Shown: piece after piece, positions 1 through 9,371 of the stretch
Layout of the letters: each line of letters starts with the position of its first letter
Numbering within the stretch: the first letter of the stretch is position 1
NCBI RefSeq assembly: GCF_051846935.1
Contig: NZ_JBPYCS010000001.1
Coordinates: 183,741 to 247,740, forward strand
Direction of reading: 5' to 3'
Source: JBPYCR01 sp051846935
Lineage (GTDB): Bacteria > Bacillota > Bacilli > Bacillales > Amphibacillaceae
Length of the DNA: 64,000 nt
The notes under the pieces: model-generated
The model's database searches: none
Seen by the model: only the letters and a program-made list of their open reading frames with translations
Told to the model about the DNA's origin: nothing
Made by a program: the position numbers and the translations under genes

Positions 1-237
1 ACGGGAATAAGCTTCTTTGGCTACTTTTTCAGGCCCTTTTTGAAAGCGTCTCTTAACATTAAAAGCAGAATTTCTGTTTAGGTGGGTGAAAGTGTAACTT
101 TTACAAAAAAAGTATAAAAATTATTTTCCATTTGTGAAATTGTTGCAATTATTCATCCAATAATGTTGTAAGCGCAACCAATTTTTGAATCGCTTTTTAA
201 AATAATAGAAATGTGTGAAAGATGTGTTGTAGACGTA

Positions 238-266
238 TTGACTCTTAAGTTAAAACGTTGTATGAT
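238..266 (+). promoter_or_regulatory. Probable sigma-A promoter of ilvE
   Basis: TTGACT at 238-243 and TATGAT at 261-266 are separated by 17 nt, a near-consensus vegetative promoter. Transcription would start near 273, about 45 nt before the ilvE start. The A/T-rich stretch at 282-296 is only weakly like a CodY box. The first 237 bases show no gene. Confidence 0.65.
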
Positions 267-309
267 TGTCGTCAACATAAGAAAATTTTTAAAATAAAAA
301 AAGAAAGGA

Positions 310-1227
310 GTGCTGACGCTGAGCAATCAGTTAATTTTTCTAAACGGTCAATACGTAAATAAAAACGAAGCTGTCATATCTGTTTTTGACCATGGCTTTT
401 TGTATGGAGATGGCGTATTTGAAGGAATTCGCGTTTATAGCGGAAACGTTTTTAAGCTCGATGAGCATATAGATCGATTATACGAATCAGCTCATTCCAT
501 TATGCTAAACATCCCATACACCAAGGAGGAGCTAAGGCAGATTATTGTGACAACTGTTTGCAAAAACGAACTATCCAGTGCCTATATTCGGGTAGTCGTA
601 TCAAGAGGTGCAGGCGATTTAGGATTGGATCCGAGAAATTGTCCAATGCCGACTGTTATCGTTATTGCGGAAGCACTCGCGATATACTCCAGTGAGCTAT
701 ATGAAAATGGACTCAAGGTGGCGTCTATAGCAAATCGCAGAAGTCGCCCAGATGTGTTAAACCCGCAAATTAAATCATTGAACTATTTAAATAATATATT
801 AGTGAAGCTTGCGTCTGTTCAAGCAGATGCAGACGAAGCATTGATTTTAAACGATCAAGGATATGTAACCGAAGGCTCTGCGGATAATATTTTCCTCGTG
901 AAGAACGGGAAAATTATTACACCACCGGTATACTTAGGCGCTTTGGAAGGGATTACGCGTAATGTAATCATTGACCTTGCAAAGGATTTGGGTTACGAAA
1001 TGGAAGAAAAGCCGTTTACGCTTCATGATGTGTATGTAGCAGACGAAGTATTTCTCACCGGGACCGCTGCAGAAGTTATACCAGTAGTTGTTGCAGATAA
1101 TAGGCAAATAGGGAATGGAAAACCTGGAAGCATTACAAAGCAGTTGTTGGAAGCTTTCCGTAAGCTCGTTTTAACAGATGGTGTTCAATGTTACCCTACT
1201 AAAAAGGAATCAATTGAAGTAAGCTGA
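310..1227 (+). CDS. ilvE: Branched-chain-amino-acid aminotransferase
   Basis: PLP-dependent class IV aminotransferase that interconverts Val, Leu and Ile with their 2-oxo acids, the last biosynthetic step. Family motifs seen: an N-terminal SNQLIFLNGQYV strand, FDHGFLYGDGVFEGIR at about residues 25-41, the lysine-containing segment NPQIKSLNYLNN at about 150-160, and EGSADNIF near 187. About 300 residues is normal. The start is odd. The GTG at 310 lies inside the Shine-Dalgarno AAAGGAG (304-310) and cannot be used with it. The CTG at 319 is 8 nt downstream and would give the family-like start M-SNQLIFLNG, so 319 is probably the true start. The gene has its own promoter and lies upstream of the ilv-leu T-box leader. 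Confidence 0.95.
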   Translation: MLTLSNQLIFLNGQYVNKNEAVISVFDHGFLYGDGVFEGIRVYSGNVFKLDEHIDRLYESAHSIMLNIPYTKEELRQIIVTTVCKNELSSAYIRVVVSRGAGDLGLDPRNCPMPTVIVIAEALAIYSSELYENGLKVASIANRRSRPDVLNPQIKSLNYLNNILVKLASVQADADEALILNDQGYVTEGSADNIFLVKNGKIITPPVYLGALEGITRNVIIDLAKDLGYEMEEKPFTLHDVYVADEVFLTGTAAEVIPVVVADNRQIGNGKPGSITKQLLEAFRKLVLTDGVQCYPTKKESIEVS

Positions 1228-1260
1228 AAAACATTTTCTAATAGCTGTTGATTATTTAAC

Positions 1261-1288
1261 TTGAATGTAATAAAATAATCTGTACTGT
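1261..1288 (+). promoter_or_regulatory. Possible promoter of the ilv-leu leader
   Basis: TTGAAT at 1261-1266 and TACTGT at 1283-1288 are 16 nt apart. TATAGT at 1288-1293 is an alternative -10. This is the best candidate upstream of the T-box leader but is not strong. Confidence 0.35.
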
Positions 1289-1371
1289 ATAGTATAAAGT
1301 ATAGATGACCTTTTCATTACAAAATTGTTGGAAAATAAAAATAACGTAATTATACGATTCATTTTTAAAGT

Positions 1372-1698
1372 TGATAATTTAAATACGATTGAACTCGATG
1401 ACGGGAAAAAAGGGATAAAGAACAATGTAATTACAGAGATCTAGGGTTGCTGGAAGCCTAGAATTACATTTTATTCCGACATCATCCTTGAGTGCTAAGT
1501 TGAACGAAAGGTTGCTTTTAATTAGGCTTAGCCAGGTGTTAATATGAGCACCTGTTACCAAAGTGGGCTGTATGTAAAGCCTCATAAGGTAGTATTCGCA
1601 AGGATACTATGAACAACCTGGGTGGTACCGTGAAAAGAAACTCTTTTCTCCCCAAAAATTCTGCAAGTATGTGGAATTTAGGGAGAGAAGGGTTTTTT
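1372..1698 (+). ncRNA. T-box leader of the ilv-leu operon (probably leucine-sensing)
   Basis: A T-box riboswitch reads the charging of a tRNA and controls readthrough of a terminator. Seen here: Stem I with a GATGACGG-type K-turn region near 1396, AGAGATC and GGTTGCTGGAAG distal motifs at about 1435-1456, the CCTTGAGT motif near 1486, and the conserved T-box sequence GGGTGGTACCG at 1620-1630. A terminator follows: 1641-1652 pairs with 1681-1692 over 12 bp (two G-U pairs), followed by six T. The specifier is not certain. CTA (Leu) at 1495-1497 followed by A is a candidate, in line with the leu genes downstream. The leader covers the gene-free gap between ilvE and ilvB. Confidence 0.9.
1641..1698 (+). 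terminator. Terminator of the ilv-leu T-box
   Basis: Stem 1641-1652 with 1681-1692, then TTTTTT at 1693-1698. It is mutually exclusive with the antiterminator formed by the T-box sequence at 1620-1630. Confidence 0.85.
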
Positions 1699-1806
1699 GT
1701 ATTCTTTTGAACGTACCGGTACCAGTAGTCATGTGAAGAAGTCGATACGTCACTTTTAGAATATAAATTTTATAACTTAGTCCTATAAGGAGGAGTGAAT
1801 CAACAA

Positions 1807-3540
1807 ATGAGAATGAAAGTAGAAGTTGAGGGTGAGCCGATGCCAAATAGTACGAAACAACCAATGACAGGTGCAGATCTATTAGTGCAGCTACTTGCGG
1901 AAGCTGATGTTGATACGATATTTGGTTATCCGGGTGGAGCAGTCTTACCAATTTACGATGCGCTCTACCGTAATGAGACTTCTTTTAAGCATATATTGTC
2001 CAGACATGAACAAGGATCTATCTATGCTGCAGAGGGATATGCAAGAGTTACAGGAAAGCCCGGTGTTGTTTTAGCTACATCTGGCCCTGGTGCAACGAAT
2101 TTAATTACAGGAATTACGGATGCAATGATGGATTCGTTGCCACTCGTTATTTTTACTGGTCAAGTTGCGAATAAAGTAATCGGAACAGACGCTTTTCAAG
2201 AATCGGATGTTTTAGGGATTACGACACCTATTACGAAATATAATTACCAAGTGAAAGACCTTGCTGATTTGCCAAGGATTGTAAATGAGGCATTCCATAT
2301 TGCTACTACAGGCAGACCTGGTCCAGTAGTTATTGATATTCCGAAAAATATTTCCGAAGAAGTATCCGCTAAAAAGTTTAAAAAGGATTTTTATTTGCCG
2401 GGGTATCAGCCGACGATGAAGCCAAATCCGCTTCAAATTATTAAGCTTGCCGAAGCTTTAAGTAAGTCGAAAAAACCAGTAGTACTTGCGGGAGCAGGGG
2501 TGTTGTTTTCAAAGGCTTCCGAACAGTTAAAACAATTTGTAGAAAAGTACGAATTGCCTATTACGAATACATTACTTGGCCTAGGAAGTTTTCCGGGATC
2601 TAGCCCACTCGCGTTAGGGATGGCTGGGATGCACGGCACGTATGCAGCGAACATGGCGCTTTATGAATGTGATCTATTAATAAATATCGGGGCAAGATTT
2701 GATGATCGTCTAACTGGAAATTTACAGCATTTTGCTCCAAATGCGAAAGTCGCTCATATTGATATTGATCCTGCAGAGATAGGTAAAAACGTAGCAACAG
2801 CTATTCCTGTAGTTGCGGATGCTAAAGAAGCATTAAACGCACTGTTGGATACTACCGTTGAAATGCCAGATCACGAAGCATGGAAGACGCATTTGCAAAA
2901 TAATAAGGAGCAATATCCACTTTGGCATGAACGTCCAGAAGAATTGATTTCTCCACAATGGATGCTGCAAGAAATTCATAAAATCACCAATGGGGATGCA
3001 ATAGTAACTACGGATGTAGGGCAGCATCAAATGTGGACGGCGCAATACTATACGTTTGACAAACCGAACCGTTGGGTAACTTCTGGTGGGTTAGGGTCGA
3101 TGGGATTCGGCTTTCCTTCTGCAATAGGCGCTCAATTTGGATCACCGGATGATCTCGTAATCTCCATCTCTGGAGATGGTGGATTCCAGATGAACTTGCA
3201 GGAGCTAATGATCGTTAAAGAATGGAACTTGCCGATTAAAATCATTATTTTGAATAACCAAGCACTTGGAATGGTTCGACAGTGGCAGGAAAGCTTTTAT
3301 GACGAAAGATATTCCGAGTCATTGCTTGATATGAATCCCGACTTTGTCAAACTAGCAGAAAGCTATGGGATTCGTGGGGTGAAAGTGGAAAAAGAGGAAG
3401 ATGTACCTTCCGTCTTACGCGACATTTTCACATACGATGGCCCAGTTCTCGTAGACTGTCGGATTGTAAGGAAGGAAAAAGTGTACCCAATGATTGCTCC
3501 TGGAAAAGGAATTCATGAAATGATAGGAGTGACAAAATGA
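1807..3540 (+). CDS. ilvB: Acetolactate synthase, large (catalytic) subunit
   Basis: Thiamine-diphosphate enzyme that makes acetolactate from pyruvate, or acetohydroxybutyrate from pyruvate and 2-oxobutyrate; first common step of Val/Leu/Ile synthesis. Seen: FGYPGGAVLPIYD near the N terminus, the catalytic glutamate in SRHEQGS, the central domain, and the ThDP/Mg motif SGDGGFQMNLQELM ending in NN near residue 490. The open frame reaches back to a GTG at 1795, but that codon touches the AAGGAGG site (1787-1793). ATG 1807, or ATG 1813, is a better start. The gene overlaps ilvH by 4 nt, fitting translational coupling of the two subunits. Confidence 0.96.
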   Translation: MRMKVEVEGEPMPNSTKQPMTGADLLVQLLAEADVDTIFGYPGGAVLPIYDALYRNETSFKHILSRHEQGSIYAAEGYARVTGKPGVVLATSGPGATNLITGITDAMMDSLPLVIFTGQVANKVIGTDAFQESDVLGITTPITKYNYQVKDLADLPRIVNEAFHIATTGRPGPVVIDIPKNISEEVSAKKFKKDFYLPGYQPTMKPNPLQIIKLAEALSKSKKPVVLAGAGVLFSKASEQLKQFVEKYELPITNTLLGLGSFPGSSPLALGMAGMHGTYAANMALYECDLLINIGARFDDRLTGNLQHFAPNAKVAHIDIDPAEIGKNVATAIPVVADAKEALNALLDTTVEMPDHEAWKTHLQNNKEQYPLWHERPEELISPQWMLQEIHKITNGDAIVTTDVGQHQMWTAQYYTFDKPNRWVTSGGLGSMGFGFPSAIGAQFGSPDDLVISISGDGGFQMNLQELMIVKEWNLPIKIIILNNQALGMVRQWQESFYDERYSESLLDMNPDFVKLAESYGIRGVKVEKEEDVPSVLRDIFTYDGPVLVDCRIVRKEKVYPMIAPGKGIHEMIGVTK

Positions 3541-4052
3541 AACGAATCATAACAGCTACCGTACAAGATCGTAGCGGTGTTCTGAATCGAATAACTGGTA
3601 TGCTTCAGCGTAGACAATTTAACATAGAAAGTATTTCTGTTGGAAAAACCGAAACTCCGGGAATTTCCAAAATGACTTTAGTCGTTGAAGTAAGTGATCA
3701 TCAGAAAACAGAGCAGCTAACAAAGCAATTGAACAAACAAATTGATGTTATCAAAGTATCTGACATTACGGATAAAGCAATGGTTGCCCGTGAATTAGCT
3801 TTAATTAAAGTGGCAAGCAGTCCGCAGTTAAGTGCTGAAATACAAGGTATCATTACACCATTTCGCGCTTCGGTCATCGATATTAGCAAAGATAGCCTAG
3901 CAATACAGGTAACTGGCAAGCCAGAAAAAATTGATGCGTTAGTAACGTTGCTTCGTCCGTATGGGATTAAAGAGATTGCTAAAACGGGTGTAACTGCATT
4001 TTTAAGAGGGCATCAGCCACAAATTACTGAAATTAATTCTTACTCTGTTTAA
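3537..4052 (+). CDS. ilvH: Acetolactate synthase, small (regulatory) subunit
   Basis: Regulatory partner of IlvB that carries valine feedback inhibition. The N-terminal ACT domain is clear (RIITATVQDRSGVLNRITG, then RRQFNIESISVG), followed by the conserved C-terminal ALS_ss region (about 85-160). The 171-aa length is normal. The ATG overlaps the ilvB stop as ATGA. ilvN is a synonym in some species. After it, GGCTGTT (4071-4077) and AACAGCC can pair around the ilvH-ilvC gap. No T-run follows, so this is a possible mRNA-processing or stability hairpin rather than a terminator. Confidence 0.95.
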   Translation: MKRIITATVQDRSGVLNRITGMLQRRQFNIESISVGKTETPGISKMTLVVEVSDHQKTEQLTKQLNKQIDVIKVSDITDKAMVARELALIKVASSPQLSAEIQGIITPFRASVIDISKDSLAIQVTGKPEKIDALVTLLRPYGIKEIAKTGVTAFLRGHQPQITEINSYSV

Positions 4053-4157
4053 AAAAACTAGATTAGATACGGCTGTTTTCAAACGCATATTATATAATAG
4101 CCTATGATAACAGCCTATATATAAAATAATTATTGGAATAAGAAAGGGAGTATACAA

Positions 4158-5156
4158 ATGTCAAAGGTATTATACGAGAAAGATATTAACAAAGAGGTTC
4201 TACAAGGAAAGAAAATAGCGGTTATCGGTTATGGTTCACAAGGGCATGCACATGCACTGAACCTTCGTGATAGCGGATTAGACGTTGTAATTGGACTTCG
4301 ACCTGGAAACTCACAGAAAAAAGCAGAGGAAGACGGTTTTGAAGTTGTTTCTGTAGCAGAGGCTACAAGCCAGGCAGATGTTGTAATGGTATTATTGCCA
4401 GATGAATTACAGGCTCAAGTGTATAATGATAGCATTAAAGATAATTTACAAGATGGTAGTGCACTAGCATTTGCCCATGGATTCAACATTCACTTTTCAC
4501 AAATTGTACCACCGGCAAACGTAGATGTATTCTTAGTAGCACCAAAAGGCCCAGGACATTTAGTGCGCAGAACATATGAAGAAGGCGCTGGCGTACCTGC
4601 TCTATACGGTGTGTTCCAGGATCATACAGGTAATGCGAAGGATTTAGCATTAGCATATGCTGCAGGTGTCGGTGGTGCTCGTGCTGGCGTTCTAGCAACG
4701 ACGTTCCAAGAAGAAACAGAAACAGATTTATTCGGTGAACAAGCTGTACTTTGTGGAGGCTTAACTAGTCTAGTGAAGATGGGCTTTGAAACGTTAACAG
4801 AAGCAGGATATCAGCCTGAAGTTGCTTACTTTGAGTGTTTACATGAAATTAAATTAATCGTTGACTTGATGTACGAAGGCGGATTAGAAAATATGCGTTA
4901 TTCTATCTCTGACACTGCAAAGTGGGGTGACTTTGTATCTGGACCACGCGTTATTAACGAAGAAACTAGAGAGCGTATGAGAGAAGTATTGAAGGATGTA
5001 CAATCTGGAGACTTTGCGAAAGACTGGATTTTGGAAAACCAGGCAAACAGACCACGTTTTAACGCGATAAATGCTAGAGAAAATGAGCATTCTATTGAAA
5101 AAGTAGGTAGAGAGCTTCGTGATTTAATGCCTTTTGTTAAAAATCCATTGAAATAA
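4158..5156 (+). CDS. ilvC: Ketol-acid reductoisomerase
   Basis: NADPH- and Mg-dependent isomerisation and reduction of acetolactate to 2,3-dihydroxyisovalerate (and the Ile equivalent). Seen: the Rossmann motif GYGSQGHAHALNLRDSG at residues about 24-40, the metal-binding region TDLFGEQAVLCGG near 190, and YFECLHEIKLIVDLMYEGG near 225-243. At 332 aa it is a short class I enzyme. AAAGGGAG lies just upstream of ATG 4158. Third gene of the T-box-controlled operon. The next enzyme, IlvD, is not encoded in this window. Confidence 0.97.
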   Translation: MSKVLYEKDINKEVLQGKKIAVIGYGSQGHAHALNLRDSGLDVVIGLRPGNSQKKAEEDGFEVVSVAEATSQADVVMVLLPDELQAQVYNDSIKDNLQDGSALAFAHGFNIHFSQIVPPANVDVFLVAPKGPGHLVRRTYEEGAGVPALYGVFQDHTGNAKDLALAYAAGVGGARAGVLATTFQEETETDLFGEQAVLCGGLTSLVKMGFETLTEAGYQPEVAYFECLHEIKLIVDLMYEGGLENMRYSISDTAKWGDFVSGPRVINEETRERMREVLKDVQSGDFAKDWILENQANRPRFNAINARENEHSIEKVGRELRDLMPFVKNPLK

Positions 5157-5177
5157 TACAAAAGGGAGTGATAAAAA

Positions 5178-6719
5178 ATGACGAGAATAAAAATCTTTGA
5201 TACGACGTTGAGAGATGGAGAGCAATCCCCCGGTGTAAACTTGAATCGTTTAGAAAAGCTTGAGATAGCAAAGCAACTGGAACGCTTTGGAGTAGATCGA
5301 ATGGAGGCGGGCTTTCCAGCTTCCTCTAAGGGCGATTTCGAAGCGGTAAAAATGATTGCTGATACAATTAAAAATACGTCTGTAACAGGATTGGCACGAT
5401 CGGTTAAGTCGGATGTGGATGCGGCATGGGATGCATTAAAAGGAGCAGATGAACCACGTCTTCACGTATTTATTGCAACATCTCCGATTCATATGACGTA
5501 TAAGCTAAAGAAGTCTCCGGAAGAAGTAATCAAACTTGCGGTAGACATGGTAACTTATGCGCGTAAGAAGTTCCCGCAAGTACAATGGTCAGCAGAAGAT
5601 GCTTCACGTTCTGATTTACCTTTTTTAGCACAAATTATTGAAAAAGTAATTGATGCTGGAGCGACGGTCATTAACTTGCCAGATACTGTCGGATATGCAA
5701 CACCTGAAGAGTATGGGCGCATGTTTAAGTACATGAAGGAAAATGTACCTAATATTGATCGGGCTATTCTTTCTTGTCATTGTCATAACGATCTAGGGCT
5801 CGCAACAGCAAACTCAATTGCTGCGGTCGCAAATGGAGCTACGCAAGTAGAAGGTACGATAAATGGTATTGGCGAAAGAGCAGGAAATGTTGCTTTAGAG
5901 GAGATTGCTGTAGCGTTTAATATTCGTTCGGACCAGTATGGGTATACAACGGGTCTTAAGCTTGATGAAATTAAGCGTACGAGTGATCTAGTCTCCAAAT
6001 TAACTGGAATGCATATTCAAGCTAACAAAGCGATTGTTGGAAGAAATGCATTTGCTCATGAGTCAGGAATTCATCAGGATGGTGTGCTAAAGCATGCCGC
6101 AACGTATGAAATCATTACTCCAGAGATGATCGGTCTGAAGTCGAACACACTCTTTTTAGGGAAGCATTCTGGACGCCATGCATTCGGAGACAAAGTAAAA
6201 GAAATGGGCTACACGTTATCTGAGGAAAAGCTGAAGGAAGCATTTGTTATGTTTAAGCAGCTGACAGATCGTAAAAAGGAAGTTACGGATGATGATCTTT
6301 TTACGATTTTGACAGAAATACAAACAGATCATTCTGCGGTAGAAAAGTATCAGCTTGAAACGTTCCAAGTTCAATATGGTAATTCGAATATACCTACTGC
6401 TACTGTCGCTTTAAAGACGCCGGAAAATAAAATAGTTCAGAAGGCGTGTACTGGAAGTGGTAGTGTTGAGGCCTTATACGAAACACTAGATGCAATTATA
6501 ACAGAGGAGCTTGAATTGGTAGATTACCAAATCAGTTCTGTTGGACGCGGCAAGGATGCACTTGCAGAAGCGCACATTCAGTTGGTTGTAAATGGTGAGC
6601 AAATGAATGGCAGAGGATCTGCACAGGATGTTATTGAAGCTTCAGCGAATGCGTTTATAAATGCTGTGAATCGTTATATTATTCAAAAGCAAGCAACAGA
6701 AAGACAAAAAGCTAAATAA
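5178..6719 (+). CDS. leuA: 2-Isopropylmalate synthase
   Basis: Condenses acetyl-CoA with 2-oxoisovalerate, the committed step of leucine synthesis. Seen: FDTTLRDGEQSPGVNL at residues 6-21, metal-ligand histidines in SCHCHNDLGLATANS near 200, the GRNAFAHESGIHQDG linker near 290, and a full C-terminal LeuA allosteric domain (about 370-505). The 513-aa length is typical of the feedback-regulated enzyme. It follows ilvC after 21 nt with a GGGAG ribosome site. An intrinsic terminator lies between it and leuB. Confidence 0.97.
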   Translation: MTRIKIFDTTLRDGEQSPGVNLNRLEKLEIAKQLERFGVDRMEAGFPASSKGDFEAVKMIADTIKNTSVTGLARSVKSDVDAAWDALKGADEPRLHVFIATSPIHMTYKLKKSPEEVIKLAVDMVTYARKKFPQVQWSAEDASRSDLPFLAQIIEKVIDAGATVINLPDTVGYATPEEYGRMFKYMKENVPNIDRAILSCHCHNDLGLATANSIAAVANGATQVEGTINGIGERAGNVALEEIAVAFNIRSDQYGYTTGLKLDEIKRTSDLVSKLTGMHIQANKAIVGRNAFAHESGIHQDGVLKHAATYEIITPEMIGLKSNTLFLGKHSGRHAFGDKVKEMGYTLSEEKLKEAFVMFKQLTDRKKEVTDDDLFTILTEIQTDHSAVEKYQLETFQVQYGNSNIPTATVALKTPENKIVQKACTGSGSVEALYETLDAIITEELELVDYQISSVGRGKDALAEAHIQLVVNGEQMNGRGSAQDVIEASANAFINAVNRYIIQKQATERQKAK

Positions 6720-6767
6720 AAGATAAGTAGACGTAATGCTACTTGAAATGAAATATTAGATAGGATG

Positions 6768-6810
6768 CTTTGGCCTTTGCTTACGGATATGTGGCTGGGC
6801 CAAAGTTTTT
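6768..6810 (+). terminator. Intrinsic terminator between leuA and leuB
   Basis: CTTTGGCC at 6768-6775 pairs with GGCCAAAG at 6798-6805, directly followed by TTTTT. It lies inside the ilv-leu operon, so it should reduce, but need not abolish, expression of leuBCD-ilvA. Confidence 0.7.
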
Positions 6811-6854
6811 CACATTTATATTTATTAAAATAGTTGATAACAGGAGGGAAGCAT

Positions 6855-7925
6855 ATGAGTAAGCGAATTATTCTGCTTCCGGGCGATGGTATTGGAAGAG
6901 AAATCATTGGTTCTGCAAAGACAGTATTAGATGCAGTTGCAGAAAAATATGGTCATACATTTAATTTTGAACACCATACAATCGGTGGTGCTGCCTATGA
7001 GGAACATGGAACACCGTTAGCTGATGAAACGATTGAAGCGTGCTTGCAAGCTGATGCAATCTTGCTTGGCGCAGTCGGAGGGAAAAAGTGGGATACGCTC
7101 CCCCCTCAGCTTCGTCCTGAACAAGGGCTGTTAAAAATTAGAAAAGCACTTGGGCTATTTGCAAACATTCGTCCAATTAAAGGCTTTGCTCCACTATTAC
7201 ACGCTTCCCCACTTAAAGAAGAAGTTATTCTCGGCAGTGATATTTTAATTATTCGCGAACTGACTGGTGGCTTATATTTTGGAGAGCCAAGAGAGCGAAG
7301 AGAAGATGGGAACGTTGCTGTAGACACATTGCTTTATCATCGTACTGAAATAGAACGTATTGTAGAGCAAGCCTTTGAAAGTGCAATGCTTAGAAATAAA
7401 CATCTTACTTCGGTAGATAAAGCAAACGTATTGGAGTCCAGTCGTTTATGGCGAGAAATCGTTGAAGAAAAAAGCAAGGCATATCCGGAAGTAACCGTCG
7501 AGCACATGCTCGTTGATGCAGCTGCAATGAAATTAATTACAGATCCTACCCATTTCGATGTCATGGTAACAGAGAATTTATTTGGCGATATTTTGAGTGA
7601 TGAAGCATCTGTCTTAACTGGTTCAATCGGTATGCTGCCGTCAGCTAGTCTATCAAAAAATATTGGTTTATATGAACCTGTACATGGATCAGCACCGGAT
7701 ATTGCTGGTAAAGGTATTGCAAATCCACTCGGAATGATCTTATCTGCTGCACTAATGTTGCGTTATTCGTTTGAGTTAGATAAAGAAGCGTCTGAAATAG
7801 AAGCAGCTGTGAATAAGACGTTAGAATCAGGCTATCATACAGCCGATCTTGATATAAAGAATGGTAAAAAAGTAGGGACGTCAGAAATGACGGATCTCGT
7901 TGTAAATCAGATCAAAAGAAAGTAA
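6855..7925 (+). CDS. leuB: 3-Isopropylmalate dehydrogenase
   Basis: NAD- and metal-dependent oxidative decarboxylation of 3-isopropylmalate to 2-oxoisocaproate. Seen: LLPGDGIGREI at the N terminus, LGAVGGKKWD, RELTGGLYFGEPR, the metal-binding ENLFGDILSDEAS and EPVHGSAPDIAGKGIANP. The open frame reaches ATG 6834, but AGGAGGG at 6842-6848 points to ATG 6855, giving MSKRIILLPGDG and 356 residues, normal for LeuB. Confidence 0.96.
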   Translation: MSKRIILLPGDGIGREIIGSAKTVLDAVAEKYGHTFNFEHHTIGGAAYEEHGTPLADETIEACLQADAILLGAVGGKKWDTLPPQLRPEQGLLKIRKALGLFANIRPIKGFAPLLHASPLKEEVILGSDILIIRELTGGLYFGEPRERREDGNVAVDTLLYHRTEIERIVEQAFESAMLRNKHLTSVDKANVLESSRLWREIVEEKSKAYPEVTVEHMLVDAAAMKLITDPTHFDVMVTENLFGDILSDEASVLTGSIGMLPSASLSKNIGLYEPVHGSAPDIAGKGIANPLGMILSAALMLRYSFELDKEASEIEAAVNKTLESGYHTADLDIKNGKKVGTSEMTDLVVNQIKRK

Positions 7926-7951
7926 TGGTTATATGATGGAGGTGTCATGTA

Positions 7952-9358
7952 ATGGGAAAGCCAGAAACAGTAATTGAAAAAATTTGGAAAAAACATGTTG
8001 TTCACCAAGAGGAAGGTAAGCCTGATCTTATTTATATTGATTTGCATTTGATACATGAAGTGACTTCTCCACAGGCGTTTGAAGGGTTACGTTTAAATGA
8101 TCGTAAAGTACGCAGACCAGATTTAACGTATGCTACAATGGACCATAACGTGCCTACCAAAGATAGGGAAGTTATAAAAGATGAAGTTTCCAAGATTCAA
8201 ATGGAAACATTAAAGAAAAACTGTGCAGAACATAATATTCCTTTAGCGGATATGTATCATCCAGATCAAGGAATTGTTCATATAATTGGCCCGCAGCTAG
8301 GGCTCACGCAGCCAGGTAAAACAATCGTATGTGGAGATAGTCATACGTCCACACATGGGGCATTTGGTGCAATTGCATTTGGGATTGGAACAAGTGAAGT
8401 TGAACATGTATTTGCTACACAAACACTATGGCAAGAAAAACCAAAGACATTGAATATTAAAGTAGAAGGAGATCTTGCACGAGGAGCGACTGCAAAGGAT
8501 CTAATTCTAGCTATTATTGCTAAATACGGTGTACGTATGGGAACTGGATATATCATAGAGTATACCGGTAAAGCAATACGTGAAATGTCAATGGAAGAAC
8601 GTATGACAATCTGTAACATGTCCATTGAAGCAGGTGCACGAGCTGGTTTAATTAGTCCGGATGAGACGACTGTTGACTATTTAAGGCATCGCAGACATGT
8701 TCCAAAAGGGGAAGCATTTGATACGTTAGCAGCTGAATGGTTGGCATTGGCAACGGATGAGGGTGCTACGTATGATAAAGTACTAACGATTGACGCCTCA
8801 ACGATTGAGCCACAGGTTACTTGGGGAACAAACCCTGGAATGGGCGCACCAGTAAGTGGATCAACTCCAAGCTTAGCCGACGTTGAAAATAAAGAAGATG
8901 TTGCACGTGCACTTGAATATATGGGGCTAAAAGAAAATCAACCAATTCATTCTATTGAAATTGATCACGTTTTTATTGGCTCATGTACAAATGCGCGCTT
9001 AAGTGACTTACGAAAAGCTGCTCATATTATTAAAGGAAAAAAAGTGAAAGATTCGGTACGGGCAATCGTTGTACCAGGCTCATTCCTTGTGAAAATGCAA
9101 GCGGAAGAAGAAGGGCTTGATAAAGTATTTAAGGAAGCAGGCTTCGAATGGCGCGATGCTGGTTGTAGTATGTGTTTAGGTATGAATGATGACATTGTTC
9201 CGCCTGGTGGCCGTTGTGCTTCGACATCTAACCGAAATTTCGAAGGCAGGCAAGGAAATGGAGCACGGACACATCTTGTTAGCCCAGAAATGGCGGCTGC
9301 AGCTGCAATAGAAGGACATTTCGTAGATGTTCGTCAATATGCTGGAGCTTTAAATTAG
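7952..9358 (+). CDS. leuC: 3-Isopropylmalate dehydratase, large subunit
   Basis: Aconitase-family [4Fe-4S] subunit of isopropylmalate isomerase, acting with LeuD. Seen: CGDSHTSTHGAFGA near residue 128, the cluster cysteines in GSCTNAR near 348 and in GCSMCLGMN near 408-415, and TSNRNFEGRQG. The 468-aa length is typical of bacterial LeuC. An AGGAGATCT ribosome site after its stop serves leuD. Confidence 0.97.
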   Translation: MGKPETVIEKIWKKHVVHQEEGKPDLIYIDLHLIHEVTSPQAFEGLRLNDRKVRRPDLTYATMDHNVPTKDREVIKDEVSKIQMETLKKNCAEHNIPLADMYHPDQGIVHIIGPQLGLTQPGKTIVCGDSHTSTHGAFGAIAFGIGTSEVEHVFATQTLWQEKPKTLNIKVEGDLARGATAKDLILAIIAKYGVRMGTGYIIEYTGKAIREMSMEERMTICNMSIEAGARAGLISPDETTVDYLRHRRHVPKGEAFDTLAAEWLALATDEGATYDKVLTIDASTIEPQVTWGTNPGMGAPVSGSTPSLADVENKEDVARALEYMGLKENQPIHSIEIDHVFIGSCTNARLSDLRKAAHIIKGKKVKDSVRAIVVPGSFLVKMQAEEEGLDKVFKEAGFEWRDAGCSMCLGMNDDIVPPGGRCASTSNRNFEGRQGNGARTHLVSPEMAAAAAIEGHFVDVRQYAGALN

Positions 9359-9371
9359 GAGGAGATCTGTC

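Noticed and set aside
282..296. CodY box before ilvE
   Set aside because: About five mismatches to the 15-nt consensus; too weak to claim in AT-rich DNA.
4071..4114. Terminator between ilvH and ilvC
   Set aside because: The GGCTGTT/AACAGCC pairing has a long loop and no T-run after it.
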